Made by a program: the position numbers and the translations under genes. The notes under the pieces are model-generated. The model did not search any database. It had not been told where the DNA came from and saw only the letters and a program-made list of their open reading frames with translations. From Campylobacteraceae bacterium (lineage in GTDB: Bacteria > Campylobacterota > Campylobacteria > Campylobacterales > Sulfurovaceae): 20,248 nucleotides of DNA. This document shows, in pieces, positions 6,143 through 13,868 of this stretch. Location of the stretch: assembly GCA_027022775.1 (NCBI GenBank), contig JALVXO010000012.1:1-20248 (forward strand), in the 5' to 3' direction. Each line of letters opens with the position of its first letter. Position 1 is the first letter of the stretch.

Positions 6143-7591
6143 TCAGATCTGCTCAACCTCTTTAAGCAAAACAAGTTTTTCGCCCTCTTTTAGCAGAGCC
6201 ATATCTTTTATTGTAGCCATTAGGGCTTTTAGTTTGTTTCTAACTTCCAGCTCTTCCAGTTCAGGTTTTGAATCGGCTACAACCCCGGCACCCGCTTGCA
6301 GCACTATGCACTCTTTGTTTATAAGTGCGGTTCTGATTGCAATAGAAGAATCCATATCGCCGGTAAATGCGAAATAGCCTACACTTCCGCTGTAAAAGCC
6401 TCTTTTTAAGCCTTCAAATTTTGCTATAAGCTCCATCGCTTTAATTTTTGGCGCGCCTGTCATTGTGCCTGCGGTAAATGTTGCGGCAAAAAGGTCGAAC
6501 ATATCTTTGTCATCTTCTATTTGAGCAACAACATCGCTAACCATATGCATTACATGAGAGTATTTCTCTACTCTCATCATTTCAGGCACTTTTACTGTTC
6601 CAACCTTTGCAACGCGCCCAACATCGTTTCTGCCCAAATCTACAAGCATCAAATGCTCGGCACACTCTTTTGGATCGTTTAGCATCTCTTGCTCTAACTC
6701 ATAATCTCTTTGCGGAGTATCGCCCCTTTTTCTCGTGCCTGCAATCGGGCGCAATAAAATTTCGCCGTCTGTCAAGCGAACCATAACTTCAGGCGAAGAG
6801 CCGCAAATGCTGAACTCTTCAAAATCAAGCAAGAATAGATACGGCGAAGGGTTTTTTGAGCGAAGCACCCTGTAAAAACTTAGCGGGTCTATTTTACCCT
6901 TTTGGGTATATCGGTTTGAAGGAAGCATCTGGAACACATCACCGGCGCGAATATGCTCTTTTGCCTCATCTACAATTTGCATAAAGCGCTCTTTTGAAAT
7001 GGCATACTCCCCTTCACCTTCCAACTCAACCGGTTTTATCGGCTCAAATTCGTCGCATTTGCCTATTAAATTTGTAACCTCTTCAATAATTTCGGGGTAA
7101 TCGTTATCCAAATCCACTAATGTCAACTGAGAGCTTTTATGCGAAAATCCGATTATAACTTTTGGTCTTATTAAATCCAAATCGGGGGTTTTTAGCGGGT
7201 CTTTTAAGCCGTCCATAAACTGCTTTAGAGTCGGCTCAAACACCTTTACCATATCGTAAGCGATAAAGCCGATAAAACCGTCAACAAAATTAAAACCTGC
7301 AATTTGCGCCGCCTCTTTGTATCTTTTTTTATCGATTTTGGCGTAGTAATCTTTTAAAAACTCAAAAGGGTTCTGTTTTATTTCGGAAGTTCCGCGGCTG
7401 CCTGTATAGTAAGTGGTGTCATCTTTAAATGCAAGCCTCTCTTTGGCGCCTATTGCAATAAAACTAAAATTGCCGTCTTCGCTGGTTACAACGCTTTCAA
7501 AAAGCATTGTAATCTCATCCTTGTAGCGCTTTTTAATCTCTGCATAAAGTGCTACAGGGGTTAACTGGTCAAATAAAAAAGAGCGAATCAT
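6143..7591 (-). CDS. trpE: Anthranilate synthase component I
   Basis: 482 aa. Catalyses the aminating and lyase steps from chorismate to anthranilate, the first committed step of tryptophan synthesis, together with a TrpG glutaminase that is not in this window. Chorismate-binding motifs are present: AGDVFQMLPSNRY, LRPIAGTRKRG, HLMLVDLGRNDVGRV, EKYSHVMHMVS, TFTAGTMTGAPKIKAM and a C-terminal QAGAGVVADS. AGTMTGAPK and PIAGTRKRG favour TrpE over PabB. I chose ATG at 7589-7591, which has GAG seven bases upstream; a TTG two codons earlier is possible. It lies nine bases after the SPOR gene and is probably co-transcribed. trpE is split from the other trp genes, at least within this window. Confidence 0.9.
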   Translation of the reverse strand: MIRSFLFDQLTPVALYAEIKKRYKDEITMLFESVVTSEDGNFSFIAIGAKERLAFKDDTTYYTGSRGTSEIKQNPFEFLKDYYAKIDKKRYKEAAQIAGFNFVDGFIGFIAYDMVKVFEPTLKQFMDGLKDPLKTPDLDLIRPKVIIGFSHKSSQLTLVDLDNDYPEIIEEVTNLIGKCDEFEPIKPVELEGEGEYAISKERFMQIVDEAKEHIRAGDVFQMLPSNRYTQKGKIDPLSFYRVLRSKNPSPYLFLLDFEEFSICGSSPEVMVRLTDGEILLRPIAGTRKRGDTPQRDYELEQEMLNDPKECAEHLMLVDLGRNDVGRVAKVGTVKVPEMMRVEKYSHVMHMVSDVVAQIEDDKDMFDLFAATFTAGTMTGAPKIKAMELIAKFEGLKRGFYSGSVGYFAFTGDMDSSIAIRTALINKECIVLQAGAGVVADSKPELEELEVRNKLKALMATIKDMALLKEGEKLVLLKEVEQI

Positions 7592-7600
7592 GGGCAAACT

Positions 7601-8410
7601 CTATTTAATAAATGCATTTGGTGCAATTTTGGCACGCACTCTTCCTAAATACTTTTTCGCTTCTGCCCTGCTTCTAAACGGTCCTACAAACACTCTTCTG
7701 TATCCGTTTGCAGTTTTAATTCTGTATTTAAACCCGGCTCTTCTTATTTTATCTATAAAACTCTCTGTAGGCCCTTTTGTAAATGAACCCACTTGAATAT
7801 AAACATTCCCGCTGCCTCCAATAGGCGTTCGAACCGCATGTTGAATTTTTTTATGTACTTTTGGCTTAGATTTATGCTCATTTTTTGTTTTAGGCTGACT
7901 ATTTTTAACCGGCTGACTGACAGCTGCGCTTTCGCTTTCTTGTTCATCTTTTAAATCTTTTGGCTCATCTAAATCCATATCCAGTTGATTGTCAGCTAAA
8001 GAATCTTTAGCAGCATCTTTCTTGTTAGATGATTTTAAACTCTTTTTGTTTGCATCTTCAGCAGATATTGTATCCACATCTTTTGGCATAGACATATCAT
8101 CTTTAATTCGTGCCAAACCATCATCTAAGCTGTCAGCGCTGTTTTTATCTTTTTGGCTGTTTTCATTGCCCGCTTCTGCTTTGAAATTATCTGAAACTGT
8201 TGCTTTTTGTTCCAGTTGCGTATCTTCTTTTGCAACTGTAGATGTACTGTTACTGTCGCTATCAGGCGTAGAAAAAATCATTTTTGCCAATACAGCACCG
8301 ACTATCAATAACAGTACAATTAATGCCAAAAGCGCAATTATACTTTTAGATTTACCACCTTGGGGCTCATTATCCGGAATTATTAAATCATCTAAATTTG
8401 CTTCGCTCAT
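7601..8410 (-). CDS. SPOR-domain membrane protein
   Basis: 269 aa. A short cytoplasmic N-terminus (MSEANLDDLIIPDNEPQGG) is followed by one membrane helix (about 24-44), a long Ser/Asp/Lys-rich linker, and a SPOR domain in the last 67 residues (VYIQVGSFTKG to RVFVGPFRSRAEAKKYL). SPOR domains bind denuded septal peptidoglycan, so a role in cell division or wall remodelling is likely, as for FtsN or DedD, though it cannot be assigned to either. I chose ATG at 8408-8410 because GGAG lies six bases upstream; the ATG four codons earlier has no such site. A TATAAT lies at 8444-8449. Confidence 0.88.
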   Translation of the reverse strand: MSEANLDDLIIPDNEPQGGKSKSIIALLALIVLLLIVGAVLAKMIFSTPDSDSNSTSTVAKEDTQLEQKATVSDNFKAEAGNENSQKDKNSADSLDDGLARIKDDMSMPKDVDTISAEDANKKSLKSSNKKDAAKDSLADNQLDMDLDEPKDLKDEQESESAAVSQPVKNSQPKTKNEHKSKPKVHKKIQHAVRTPIGGSGNVYIQVGSFTKGPTESFIDKIRRAGFKYRIKTANGYRRVFVGPFRSRAEAKKYLGRVRAKIAPNAFIK

Positions 8411-8443
8411 GATGCACTCCATTAATATTGGTTTCTCAAGCTC

Positions 8444-8449
8444 ATTATA
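8444..8449 (-). promoter_or_regulatory. -10 box for the SPOR gene and trpE
   Basis: GGTATAATGAG on the minus strand, 34 bases before the chosen ATG. It lies in the 107-base gap after the DUF1882 gene, so SPOR-trpE can be transcribed apart from glyA. Confidence 0.6.
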
Positions 8450-8517
8450 CCAAAAAAATTTAAATTTACATATTGATTAATATGATTTCTAAATTTTTTT
8501 TAATATTTATTTCTTGC

Positions 8518-9042
8518 TTACCTCCAAGGATTATCTATCAATTCACGCGGCAAAAGCAATAAATTCCCAATTTCTGGACGTGAATTTAGCGGTAAAACTC
8601 TCCACTGTTTCTGTAGGCTATTTTGTAACTTTTTTGACAAATTTTCGGAAATTTTTTTTATATCATTACCTTTTCGCTCTTTTGAACCAATAAAAATGGT
8701 CAAATTATCCAAATTGTAGTTTAAAATATCAAACTCAAGAGTGCAATCTTGCGAAACAAATTTATAAAGTAAAGAGCCAAAAGCATAAGCCTCTTTGCCG
8801 TAATATTCAAAAATTACAAAATTTTTATTTTTTAAAGAAATGGCTAAATTAATATTTTTATTTAAATGCTCTTCTAATAATTCAGAAGAGATTTGTCCAT
8901 CAAATTTTTTATAACGCGAGTAGATTCCATGACCATCAATTTCCTCATAAGAGGAGATGGACTCCTGCTCTATGTAATATCCCTCAGAGCCCTCTATGAG
9001 CCGGTTTATCAACTCTTTTATATTAGTATATCGGCTTGTCAT
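8518..9042 (-). CDS. DUF1882 conserved protein
   Basis: 174 aa, soluble. It resembles the Helicobacter protein family next to glyA (DUF1882). Recognisable points are GYYIEQESISSY near residue 21, a following glycine and YKKFDG, then LLEEHLNKNINLAISL, and a C-terminal QWRVLPLNSRPEIGNLLLLP. A structure is known for an H. pylori member, as I recall, but no function. Its ATG at 9040-9042 overlaps the end of glyA by 20 bases and has no strong ribosome binding site, so translational coupling to glyA is likely. Conservation of this pairing suggests a link with serine/glycine or one-carbon metabolism, but that is inference. Confidence 0.75.
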   Translation of the reverse strand: MTSRYTNIKELINRLIEGSEGYYIEQESISSYEEIDGHGIYSRYKKFDGQISSELLEEHLNKNINLAISLKNKNFVIFEYYGKEAYAFGSLLYKFVSQDCTLEFDILNYNLDNLTIFIGSKERKGNDIKKISENLSKKLQNSLQKQWRVLPLNSRPEIGNLLLLPRELIDNPWR

Positions 9043-10273
9043 AAATAATAAAGTTGCTTGCTAATTCTTTTACTTCTTCTTTTATTTTGGCATGAAGAGC
9101 ACTGTCGTTGATGTTATCGAGTACATCTGCAATTTTATTTGCAATCCACTCAAACTCTTTCTCTTTCATCCCTCTTGCAGTCAAAGCCGGCGAACCTATT
9201 CTAATACCGCTTGTTACAAACGGACTTCTTGTCTCTCCCGGAACTGTGTTTTTATTAACAGTAATTCCGGCTGCTCCAAGCGCTGCATCTGCATCTTTAC
9301 CGCTAAAATCTCTGTTTAAAAAGCTCACAAGCACTAAGTGGTTGTCTGTTCCGCCGCTTACCACATCGTAGCCTCTTTTAATTAAAACATCGGCAATAAC
9401 TTTTGCATTGGCTTTAACCTGCTTTGCATACTCTTTCCACTCATCGCTTAAATTGTATTTAAACCCTACCGCTTTTGCTGCAATCACATGCACCAATGGA
9501 CCGCCTTGAAGACCTGGGAAAATAGCAGAGTTAATCTTTTTGGCAAGCTCTTCATCGTTTGTCATAATCGCGCCGCCTCTAGGACCTCTTAAAGTTTTAT
9601 GGGTGGTTGTTGTCACAACATCTGCGTAAGGGAACGGACTCATGTGCTCGCCTGCAACAACCAATCCGGCAATATGCGCAACATCAGCCATAAGGTATGC
9701 ACCCACCTCATCGGCAATTTCTCTAAATTTTTTAAAGTCTATCTCTCTGGCATAAGCGCTTGCGCCGCAAACTATAATTTTTGGCTGGACAATTTTGGCA
9801 ATCTCCATAACTTTGTCGTAATTGATTCTGCCATCCAGCTCGACACCATAAGTAAAGCTTTGGTAATTTTTGCCTGAAAAGCTCGGCTTGCTGCCGTGAG
9901 TCAAATGGCCGCCGTGGCTTAAATCCATACCCAAAATTTTATCGTAAGGCTTTAAAAGCGCTGCATAAACAGCACCGTTTGCCTGGCTGCCTGAATGGGG
10001 CTGAACATTTGCAAATTTACAGTCAAACAGTTGGCACAATCTGTCTATTGCAATCTGCTCTACTCTGTCTGCATTTTCACATCCGCCATAATATCTTTTA
10101 TACGGATATCCCTCTGCATATTTATTGGTAAATACGCTGCCCATCGCTTCCATAACTGCCGGCAGAGTGAAATTTTCGCTGGCAATCATTTCCAAATGCT
10201 CATTTTGCCGCTTCAACTCGCTCTCGATAGCTTCAAAAATCTCCGGATCGAACTTTTCAATTTCGTAACTCAT
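9023..10273 (-). CDS. glyA: Serine hydroxymethyltransferase
   Basis: 416 aa, full family length. Interconverts serine and glycine while loading tetrahydrofolate with a one-carbon unit; PLP enzyme of the cytoplasm. Seen: the N-terminal LEMIASENFTLPAVMEAMGS, KYAEGYPYKRYYGGCENAD, the Asp of DVAHIAGL (about 197) that contacts the PLP ring, and TTTTHKTLRGPRGG with the Schiff-base lysine at about 226. The start is ATG at 10273 with AAGGA upstream. It overlaps the DUF1882 gene at its 3' end. In Helicobacter glyA follows lysS; here lysS is more than 6 kb away on the other strand, so the neighbourhood has been rearranged. Confidence 0.97.
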   Translation of the reverse strand: MSYEIEKFDPEIFEAIESELKRQNEHLEMIASENFTLPAVMEAMGSVFTNKYAEGYPYKRYYGGCENADRVEQIAIDRLCQLFDCKFANVQPHSGSQANGAVYAALLKPYDKILGMDLSHGGHLTHGSKPSFSGKNYQSFTYGVELDGRINYDKVMEIAKIVQPKIIVCGASAYAREIDFKKFREIADEVGAYLMADVAHIAGLVVAGEHMSPFPYADVVTTTTHKTLRGPRGGAIMTNDEELAKKINSAIFPGLQGGPLVHVIAAKAVGFKYNLSDEWKEYAKQVKANAKVIADVLIKRGYDVVSGGTDNHLVLVSFLNRDFSGKDADAALGAAGITVNKNTVPGETRSPFVTSGIRIGSPALTARGMKEKEFEWIANKIADVLDNINDSALHAKIKEEVKELASNFIIYDKPIY

Positions 10274-10304
10274 AAATATCCTTGACTTTTAAAAATTTTA
10301 GTGT

Positions 10305-10311
10305 ATTTATA
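10305..10311 (-). promoter_or_regulatory. Possible -10 box for glyA
   Basis: GATATAAATAC on the minus strand, about 32 bases before the glyA ATG. It is weaker than the other -10 boxes in the window. Confidence 0.35.
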
Positions 10312-10346
10312 TCTAAACTGTTATAAAAAAGGGGTTAAACTATTTT

Positions 10347-10889
10347 TTAATTAAAATATATCTTAATTTTCCCTCCTGTAACCTCATAAGATTTAATAGT
10401 TTTTAATCTCTTTTTAGATTTATGAAGCACAAGTTTTCCAAGCTCATAAGCTATAGTATCCGGTATAAACTTTCTCTGTTTTTTATTTATAAACTCCTCG
10501 AGTTCCTCTTTTAAAAATTTAATCTTAATCTGCTGTAAATTAGTAAACTTAAACTCTTTGGTAGCAGGATTATAAGTCAAGCCGGCTTTATATCTTGCAA
10601 TAGAAGGCAAACCTTCTGGTATCTCAAAGCTTGTAAATATAAACTCTATATCTACTATAAGGCTTTTTTTGTCTTTGCCAGCAAATACAGAAACTGTTAC
10701 AATTTTAACTTCGTTGCTGCCTACCTTTTCATCCAGCGGCATCTGTTTTGCAATATTTTCATTAATGCGGCTCAATAGAAGATACCCCTCTTTTACAGCA
10801 AAGTTATTGCCTTTTAAAGAATTATGCAGCGATACACAGCCGCTAAAAAACAAAAAAAATGCCAAAAATATAAATATTATTTTTCTCAT
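10347..10889 (-). CDS. Putative lipoprotein, possibly DUF1439-like
   Basis: 180 aa. The N-terminus is a lipoprotein signal: two basic residues, a hydrophobic run and the lipobox FSGC with Cys at about 18. The mature part is a mixed alpha/beta domain with alternating strands (VTVSVFAG, LIVDIEFIF, AGLTYNPATKEFKFTNL) and a C-terminal helix-strand end (KSYEVTGGKIKIYF). The overall pattern recalls the YceB/DUF1439 lipoproteins, but I see no diagnostic motif and regard that as tentative. I chose ATG at 10887-10889, which has AAAGGG six bases upstream; an earlier TTG has none. It lies 73 bases before glyA on the same strand. Confidence 0.7.
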   Translation of the reverse strand: MRKIIFIFLAFFLFFSGCVSLHNSLKGNNFAVKEGYLLLSRINENIAKQMPLDEKVGSNEVKIVTVSVFAGKDKKSLIVDIEFIFTSFEIPEGLPSIARYKAGLTYNPATKEFKFTNLQQIKIKFLKEELEEFINKKQRKFIPDTIAYELGKLVLHKSKKRLKTIKSYEVTGGKIKIYFN

Positions 10890-10913
10890 TGCCAACCCTT
10901 TTTAGAGTTTTTT

Positions 10914-10970
10914 AAAAGCTTAAAGCCAAAAGCCGAAAAAAGCTTTCAGCTTTTAGCTCTACGCTTTTTG
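10914..10970. repeat. Head-to-head heptad arrays
   Basis: Units AAAAGCT, TAAAGCC, AAAAGCC run one way and AGCTTTC, AGCTTTT, AGCTCTA, CGCTTTT the other, so the whole is also a long imperfect palindrome. It is the same family as 2778-2812 and 3073-3100. It would lie in the 5' leader of the lipoprotein mRNA. Confidence 0.6.
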
Positions 10971-10975
10971 ACAAT

Positions 10976-10996
10976 CCGGCAATAGAGCCGGGTTTT
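10976..10996. repeat. GC-rich hairpin in the lipoprotein leader
   Basis: CCGGC, AATAGA loop, GCCGG, then GTTTT. On the plus strand it looks like a weak terminator, but no plus-strand gene precedes it. On the minus strand it lies between the -10 at 11010 and the lipoprotein start. Confidence 0.4.
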
Positions 10997-11009
10997 AATA
11001 ATAATTGAT

Positions 11010-11015
11010 ATTATA
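11010..11015 (-). promoter_or_regulatory. -10 box for the lipoprotein gene
   Basis: ATGATATAATATC on the minus strand contains a perfect TATAAT. The implied leader is about 110 bases and carries the hairpin at 10976 and the heptad pair at 10914. No other start-up signal is seen nearer the gene. Confidence 0.45.
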
Positions 11016-11044
11016 TCATATAAAAAAGCAATTTATCTTAATTT

Positions 11045-11210
11045 ACCCAATTTTTGCATTAGAAGGTGTACTAGATGTGCCGCTGCTTGGTAACAAAGAT
11101 GCTGAAGGAAAATGCAAGCGCACTTATAAAATGCGTTGAGGCTTTACTTCAATGCCCATGCTCTCAATAACCAGTACAGACAAAGTATCGGCTAATGCAA
11201 ATTTTGTGTT
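11045..11210. repeat. Palindrome-ended element, copy C (166 bp)
   Basis: Left end ACCCAATTTTTGCATTAG, right end CTAATGCAAATTTTGTGTT. The interior aligns throughout with copy A (for example GAAAATGCAAGCGCACTTAT against GAAAATGCAGGCGCACTTGT) with scattered substitutions. The right end carries the TAG stop (11192-11194) and last five codons of the ABC ATPase gene. With the heptads and hairpin it accounts for most of the 302-base gap 10890-11191. Confidence 0.75.
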
Positions 11211-11851
11211 ATGAGCCTTCTATCTTCTAAATGGTAAACCTTTTCCGTTTTTTGTGCAATTTCGTTATCGTGGGTTACAACAAACAAAGCAGCGCCGTTT
11301 TTTTTGATGTAACTGCCCAGCGCATCCATAACCAGGTTTGCCGTCTCTCTGTCAAGGTTTCCTGTCGGTTCATCGGCATAAATAATTTTTGGCTTTTTAC
11401 TCAAAACTCTTGCAATAGAAACCCTCTGCTGCTGCCCTCCGGAGATATCCCCTACCCTTTTGTTGACGATATGGTCAATCTCCAGCATTTGCAAAAGCTC
11501 ATAATCTACTTTTGTTCCCGCAAGCAGTGTTGCTGCTTCAATATTTTCCAAAACAGTCATCCCTTTAAAAAGATAGTGAGACTGAAAAATTATCCCAAGC
11601 TTCAAGCGGCGGATTATCTCTATATCGTCATCTTTTAAACTGTAAATATCGTAGCCAAACAGTTTTACATTTCCGCTGTCAGGCTTCAAAAGCGAAGAGA
11701 GGATATGCAAAAGAGTGGATTTGCCGCTGCCGCTTCTGCCCATTACCGCAACACTCTGTCCCTCCCACAGTTTAAAATCTAAATTTTCAAACAGTTGATA
11801 GTCATATTTTTTGCTTATGCCGTTTGCCTCAATTAAAGGTCTGTTTTTCAT
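11192..11851 (-). CDS. ABC transporter ATPase, LolD/MacB type
   Basis: 219 aa, normal for a single nucleotide-binding subunit. Walker A GRSGSGKST (38-46), Q-loop Gln 90, signature SGGQQQR (137-143), Walker B IIYADEPTGNLD (156-167) and switch His 194 are all intact, so it should hydrolyse ATP. The ADEPTGNLD form and short length put it with LolD/MacB/FtsE-type proteins, which export or extract lipoproteins and envelope substrates. No matching FtsX/LolC-type permease is in the window; the four-base-upstream membrane protein is too small to be one. The last residues TQNLH and TAG come from the repeat element, so the native C-terminus was changed. Third gene of the dapE operon. Confidence 0.87.
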   Translation of the reverse strand: MKNRPLIEANGISKKYDYQLFENLDFKLWEGQSVAVMGRSGSGKSTLLHILSSLLKPDSGNVKLFGYDIYSLKDDDIEIIRRLKLGIIFQSHYLFKGMTVLENIEAATLLAGTKVDYELLQMLEIDHIVNKRVGDISGGQQQRVSIARVLSKKPKIIYADEPTGNLDRETANLVMDALGSYIKKNGAALFVVTHDNEIAQKTEKVYHLEDRRLITQNLH

Positions 11852-11855
11852 TATA

Positions 11856-12251
11856 CTACTCCGAAAAAGCCAAATAAATTAAATATGGATAGGTAAGGGG
11901 TCCTATTGCATAAACCCAGATTGGAATTTTTTGCTCCAAAATAGATGATATTGTAGATATATACCCAATATCCGGCTTTAAAAACAGTTTTTTTATCAAC
12001 TCCAGCTTTGTAAAAATATCAAAAGTTTTAAGAACCAGCGCAACAATAATCGGAAAAGTTAAATTTTCATAAGCCAAAGCTATAAAAAGTATCCAAATAT
12101 ATCCAAAATGCGAAGCAAAAAATAGAAAAATACTTTTTGAATAGAGTTTGTAAAGCTTCCAGATTGACCCTTTTAATGTATCGCTATAATGCAGCGCCGC
12201 CTCTATAATTTCCAATACAAAAGATGCCAAAGCTAAAGTTAAAACTGTCAT
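11856..12251 (-). CDS. Conserved hypothetical membrane protein (131 aa)
   Basis: Hydrophobic protein with about four membrane segments: residues 2-20, 40-62, 64-80 and 110-128. Between them are YKLYSKSIFLFFASHFGYIW and a loop KLELIKKLFLKPDIGYIS. No cysteine or charged membrane motif hints at a function, and I do not recognise the family. Its ATG overlaps the dapE stop by one base (TAATG) and its stop lies four bases before the ABC ATPase ATG, so the three are co-translated. It might assist the ABC ATPase, but its small size argues against being the permease itself. Confidence 0.75.
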   Translation of the reverse strand: MTVLTLALASFVLEIIEAALHYSDTLKGSIWKLYKLYSKSIFLFFASHFGYIWILFIALAYENLTFPIIVALVLKTFDIFTKLELIKKLFLKPDIGYISTISSILEQKIPIWVYAIGPLTYPYLIYLAFSE

Positions 12252-13351
12252 TAAAACTCTCTTATAACCTTTTTAAACACTTCAAAAAGCGCTTGAACTT
12301 CATTTATAGAAGTTCTTTCATCTGGTGCATGTATTGTATCATTAATTACCCCAAACTCTACCGTATCCACCCCGTATTCTCCAAAAAATCTGGCATCGCT
12401 CGTGCCGCCTGCGGTAGATAGCTTTGCTTCAACACTGCACACATCCTTAATGCTTTTTTGCATCAATTTTACAATTTTGCTCTGTGGATTTGTCATAAAC
12501 GGCTTGGATGAGGGGCGCATTTCAAGCTCGTAATTTAACCCTTTAAAATTGCTGCGCACAAACTGCTCTATATCTTTGGGGGATGTTTTTGTCGAATTTC
12601 TGACATTAAACATCATTTTAAGCACCCCTGGTGTAACATTTGTAACCTCCATGCCGGCTCTAATATCGGTAATTACAAATTGGCTCGGTTCGAAAAACTC
12701 ATCTCCGCTGTCTAAATTGTGCCCTGCAAGTTTTGGTAAAATCGGAGCAATTAAATTGATTGGATTTACCGACTTGGCAGGATACGCTGCATGCCCCTGC
12801 TTGCCGTGCAGTTTAAGCACACCGTTTACCGAACCGCGCCGCCCTATTTTAATAGCATCGCCAAAAACCTCTTCGCAAGTGGGCTCTGCAACTATGGCAA
12901 AATCGGGCATTAATTCCATCTCTTTTAAGGCTTTAAGGGCATTTTGGGTGCCTATGCCGTCTTCTTCTTCATCTGAAGTTAACATAACAGATAGCCTGCC
13001 GTTAAAATGCTCCGCCTCTTTGCACGCCTGAACAAATGCAGCAACCCCGCTTTTCATATCTTGCGCGCCGCGCGCATATATTTTGCCATCTTCTATTTTT
13101 GGAATAAACGGGTCGCTGCTCCAACCATCGCCTGGCGGAACAACATCAACATGCCCGCTAAAGCACAAATGCTCCCCTTCACCGAATTTTTTGGTTAAAA
13201 AGAGGCTCTTTATTTCCCCTTCATTAAACTCATAAACATCAAAACCGCTTAAATACTCTTTTACAAAATCCATTATACCGCCATCGTTCGGCGTTATAGA
13301 TTTAGCGCTTAAAAGTTTAATAAAAAGATCTATTACATCAAAATTTTTCAC
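12251..13351 (-). CDS. dapE: Succinyl-diaminopimelate desuccinylase
   Basis: 366 aa M20-family metallohydrolase. It removes succinate from N-succinyl-LL-diaminopimelate in lysine and meso-DAP synthesis, feeding peptidoglycan. Zinc ligands and catalytic residues: SGHVDVVPPG (His about 67, Asp about 69), ARGAQDMKSG (bridging Asp about 98), TSDEEEDG (catalytic and metal Glu about 128-129), AEPT (about 157) and the C-terminal IHAPDE His. The dimerisation domain includes GRRGSVNGVLKLHGKQGHAAYP. I chose GTG at 13349-13351, because AAGGA lies at proper spacing; the TTG one codon earlier is too close to it. First gene of a three-gene operon. Confidence 0.95.
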   Translation of the reverse strand: MKNFDVIDLFIKLLSAKSITPNDGGIMDFVKEYLSGFDVYEFNEGEIKSLFLTKKFGEGEHLCFSGHVDVVPPGDGWSSDPFIPKIEDGKIYARGAQDMKSGVAAFVQACKEAEHFNGRLSVMLTSDEEEDGIGTQNALKALKEMELMPDFAIVAEPTCEEVFGDAIKIGRRGSVNGVLKLHGKQGHAAYPAKSVNPINLIAPILPKLAGHNLDSGDEFFEPSQFVITDIRAGMEVTNVTPGVLKMMFNVRNSTKTSPKDIEQFVRSNFKGLNYELEMRPSSKPFMTNPQSKIVKLMQKSIKDVCSVEAKLSTAGGTSDARFFGEYGVDTVEFGVINDTIHAPDERTSINEVQALFEVFKKVIREF

Positions 13352-13380
13352 CAATTTTCCTTAACCCTAAACCAAAAACT

Positions 13381-13450
13381 ATAAACTATAAACCATCAAC
13401 CATCAACTATCAACCATCAACCATCAACTATAAACTATAAGCTATCAACT
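13381..13450. repeat. Tandem heptamer array (ten units)
   Basis: Ten contiguous seven-base units of the forms ATAAACT, ATAAACC, ATCAACC, ATCAACT and ATAAGCT, with no spacers. On the minus strand it begins AGTTGAT, where AGT is the last codon and TGA the stop of the FTR-like gene. It fills the gap between that gene and dapE almost entirely. The unit AGTTGAT recurs after lysS (18243-18284). Confidence 0.85.
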
Positions 13451-13780
13451 GTTTTTTTCAGCATATTCCGGAGTGCAGAAAATTCCGCAGTGGCATTTGC
13501 CCTCTTGGGTTATCTCTTTTTCTATAGCAGGCTTGCATGGGCATATTCTATCATCTGCACTTTTAAATTTGCCATCTTCTTCTATAACCATAAAGCATGG
13601 GCAAAATCTTTTGCCATAAAGCAGCCTATGGCGTGCAAGTCCCATTGTAACGCTTTCTACTACTTCTTTATCGGGGTGGTAAACCCAGCCAAACTGCTTG
13701 CACACTTTATCGGTAAATTTTTTTGTTTTCTCCATTTCTTCGTGAAATTCAGGAGAGCTCATATCTAACTGTTTTAACAT
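13445..13780 (-). CDS. Ferredoxin-thioredoxin reductase catalytic-type protein
   Basis: 111 aa. Three Cys pairs in the classic order: CPC (60-62), CPC (80-82) and CHC (96-98), plus Cys 102, within RFCPCF, RICPCKPA and GKCHCGIF. In FTR these bind a 4Fe-4S cluster and form the redox disulphide that passes electrons from ferredoxin to thioredoxin. There is no variable subunit nearby, as is usual for bacterial and archaeal stand-alone forms. I chose ATG at 13778-13780, with AAGG eight bases upstream; the GTG three codons earlier overlaps that site. It is divergent from gatC and ends inside the heptamer array. The likely partner is a thioredoxin-like protein elsewhere in the genome. Confidence 0.85.
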   Translation of the reverse strand: MLKQLDMSSPEFHEEMEKTKKFTDKVCKQFGWVYHPDKEVVESVTMGLARHRLLYGKRFCPCFMVIEEDGKFKSADDRICPCKPAIEKEITQEGKCHCGIFCTPEYAEKNS

Positions 13781-13801
13781 TATTAACACCTTTTTTGCGA
13801 A

Positions 13802-13807
13802 ATTATA
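13802..13807 (-). promoter_or_regulatory. -10 box for the FTR-like gene
   Basis: GGTATAATTTC on the minus strand, about 22 bases before the ATG at 13780; divergent from the gatC promoter. Confidence 0.55.
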
Positions 13808-13829
13808 CCATCTTTAAACCCTTTTTTTA

Positions 13830-13835
13830 TATAAT
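13830..13835 (+). promoter_or_regulatory. -10 box for the gatC-lysS operon
   Basis: TTTTATATAATCTT contains TATAAT preceded by a T-run. It lies 33 bases before the chosen gatC start. It is the only clear promoter seen ahead of the five-gene operon. Confidence 0.6.
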
Positions 13836-13868
13836 CTTAAACAAACTTTTTAATAAAAGGTGAAAAAA

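Noticed and set aside
10976..10996. Plus-strand terminator
   Set aside because: The hairpin plus TTTT looks right, but no plus-strand gene ends before it; it is listed only as a hairpin.
13381..13450. CRISPR-like array
   Set aside because: Units are seven bases and contiguous, with no spacers and no cas genes in the window.
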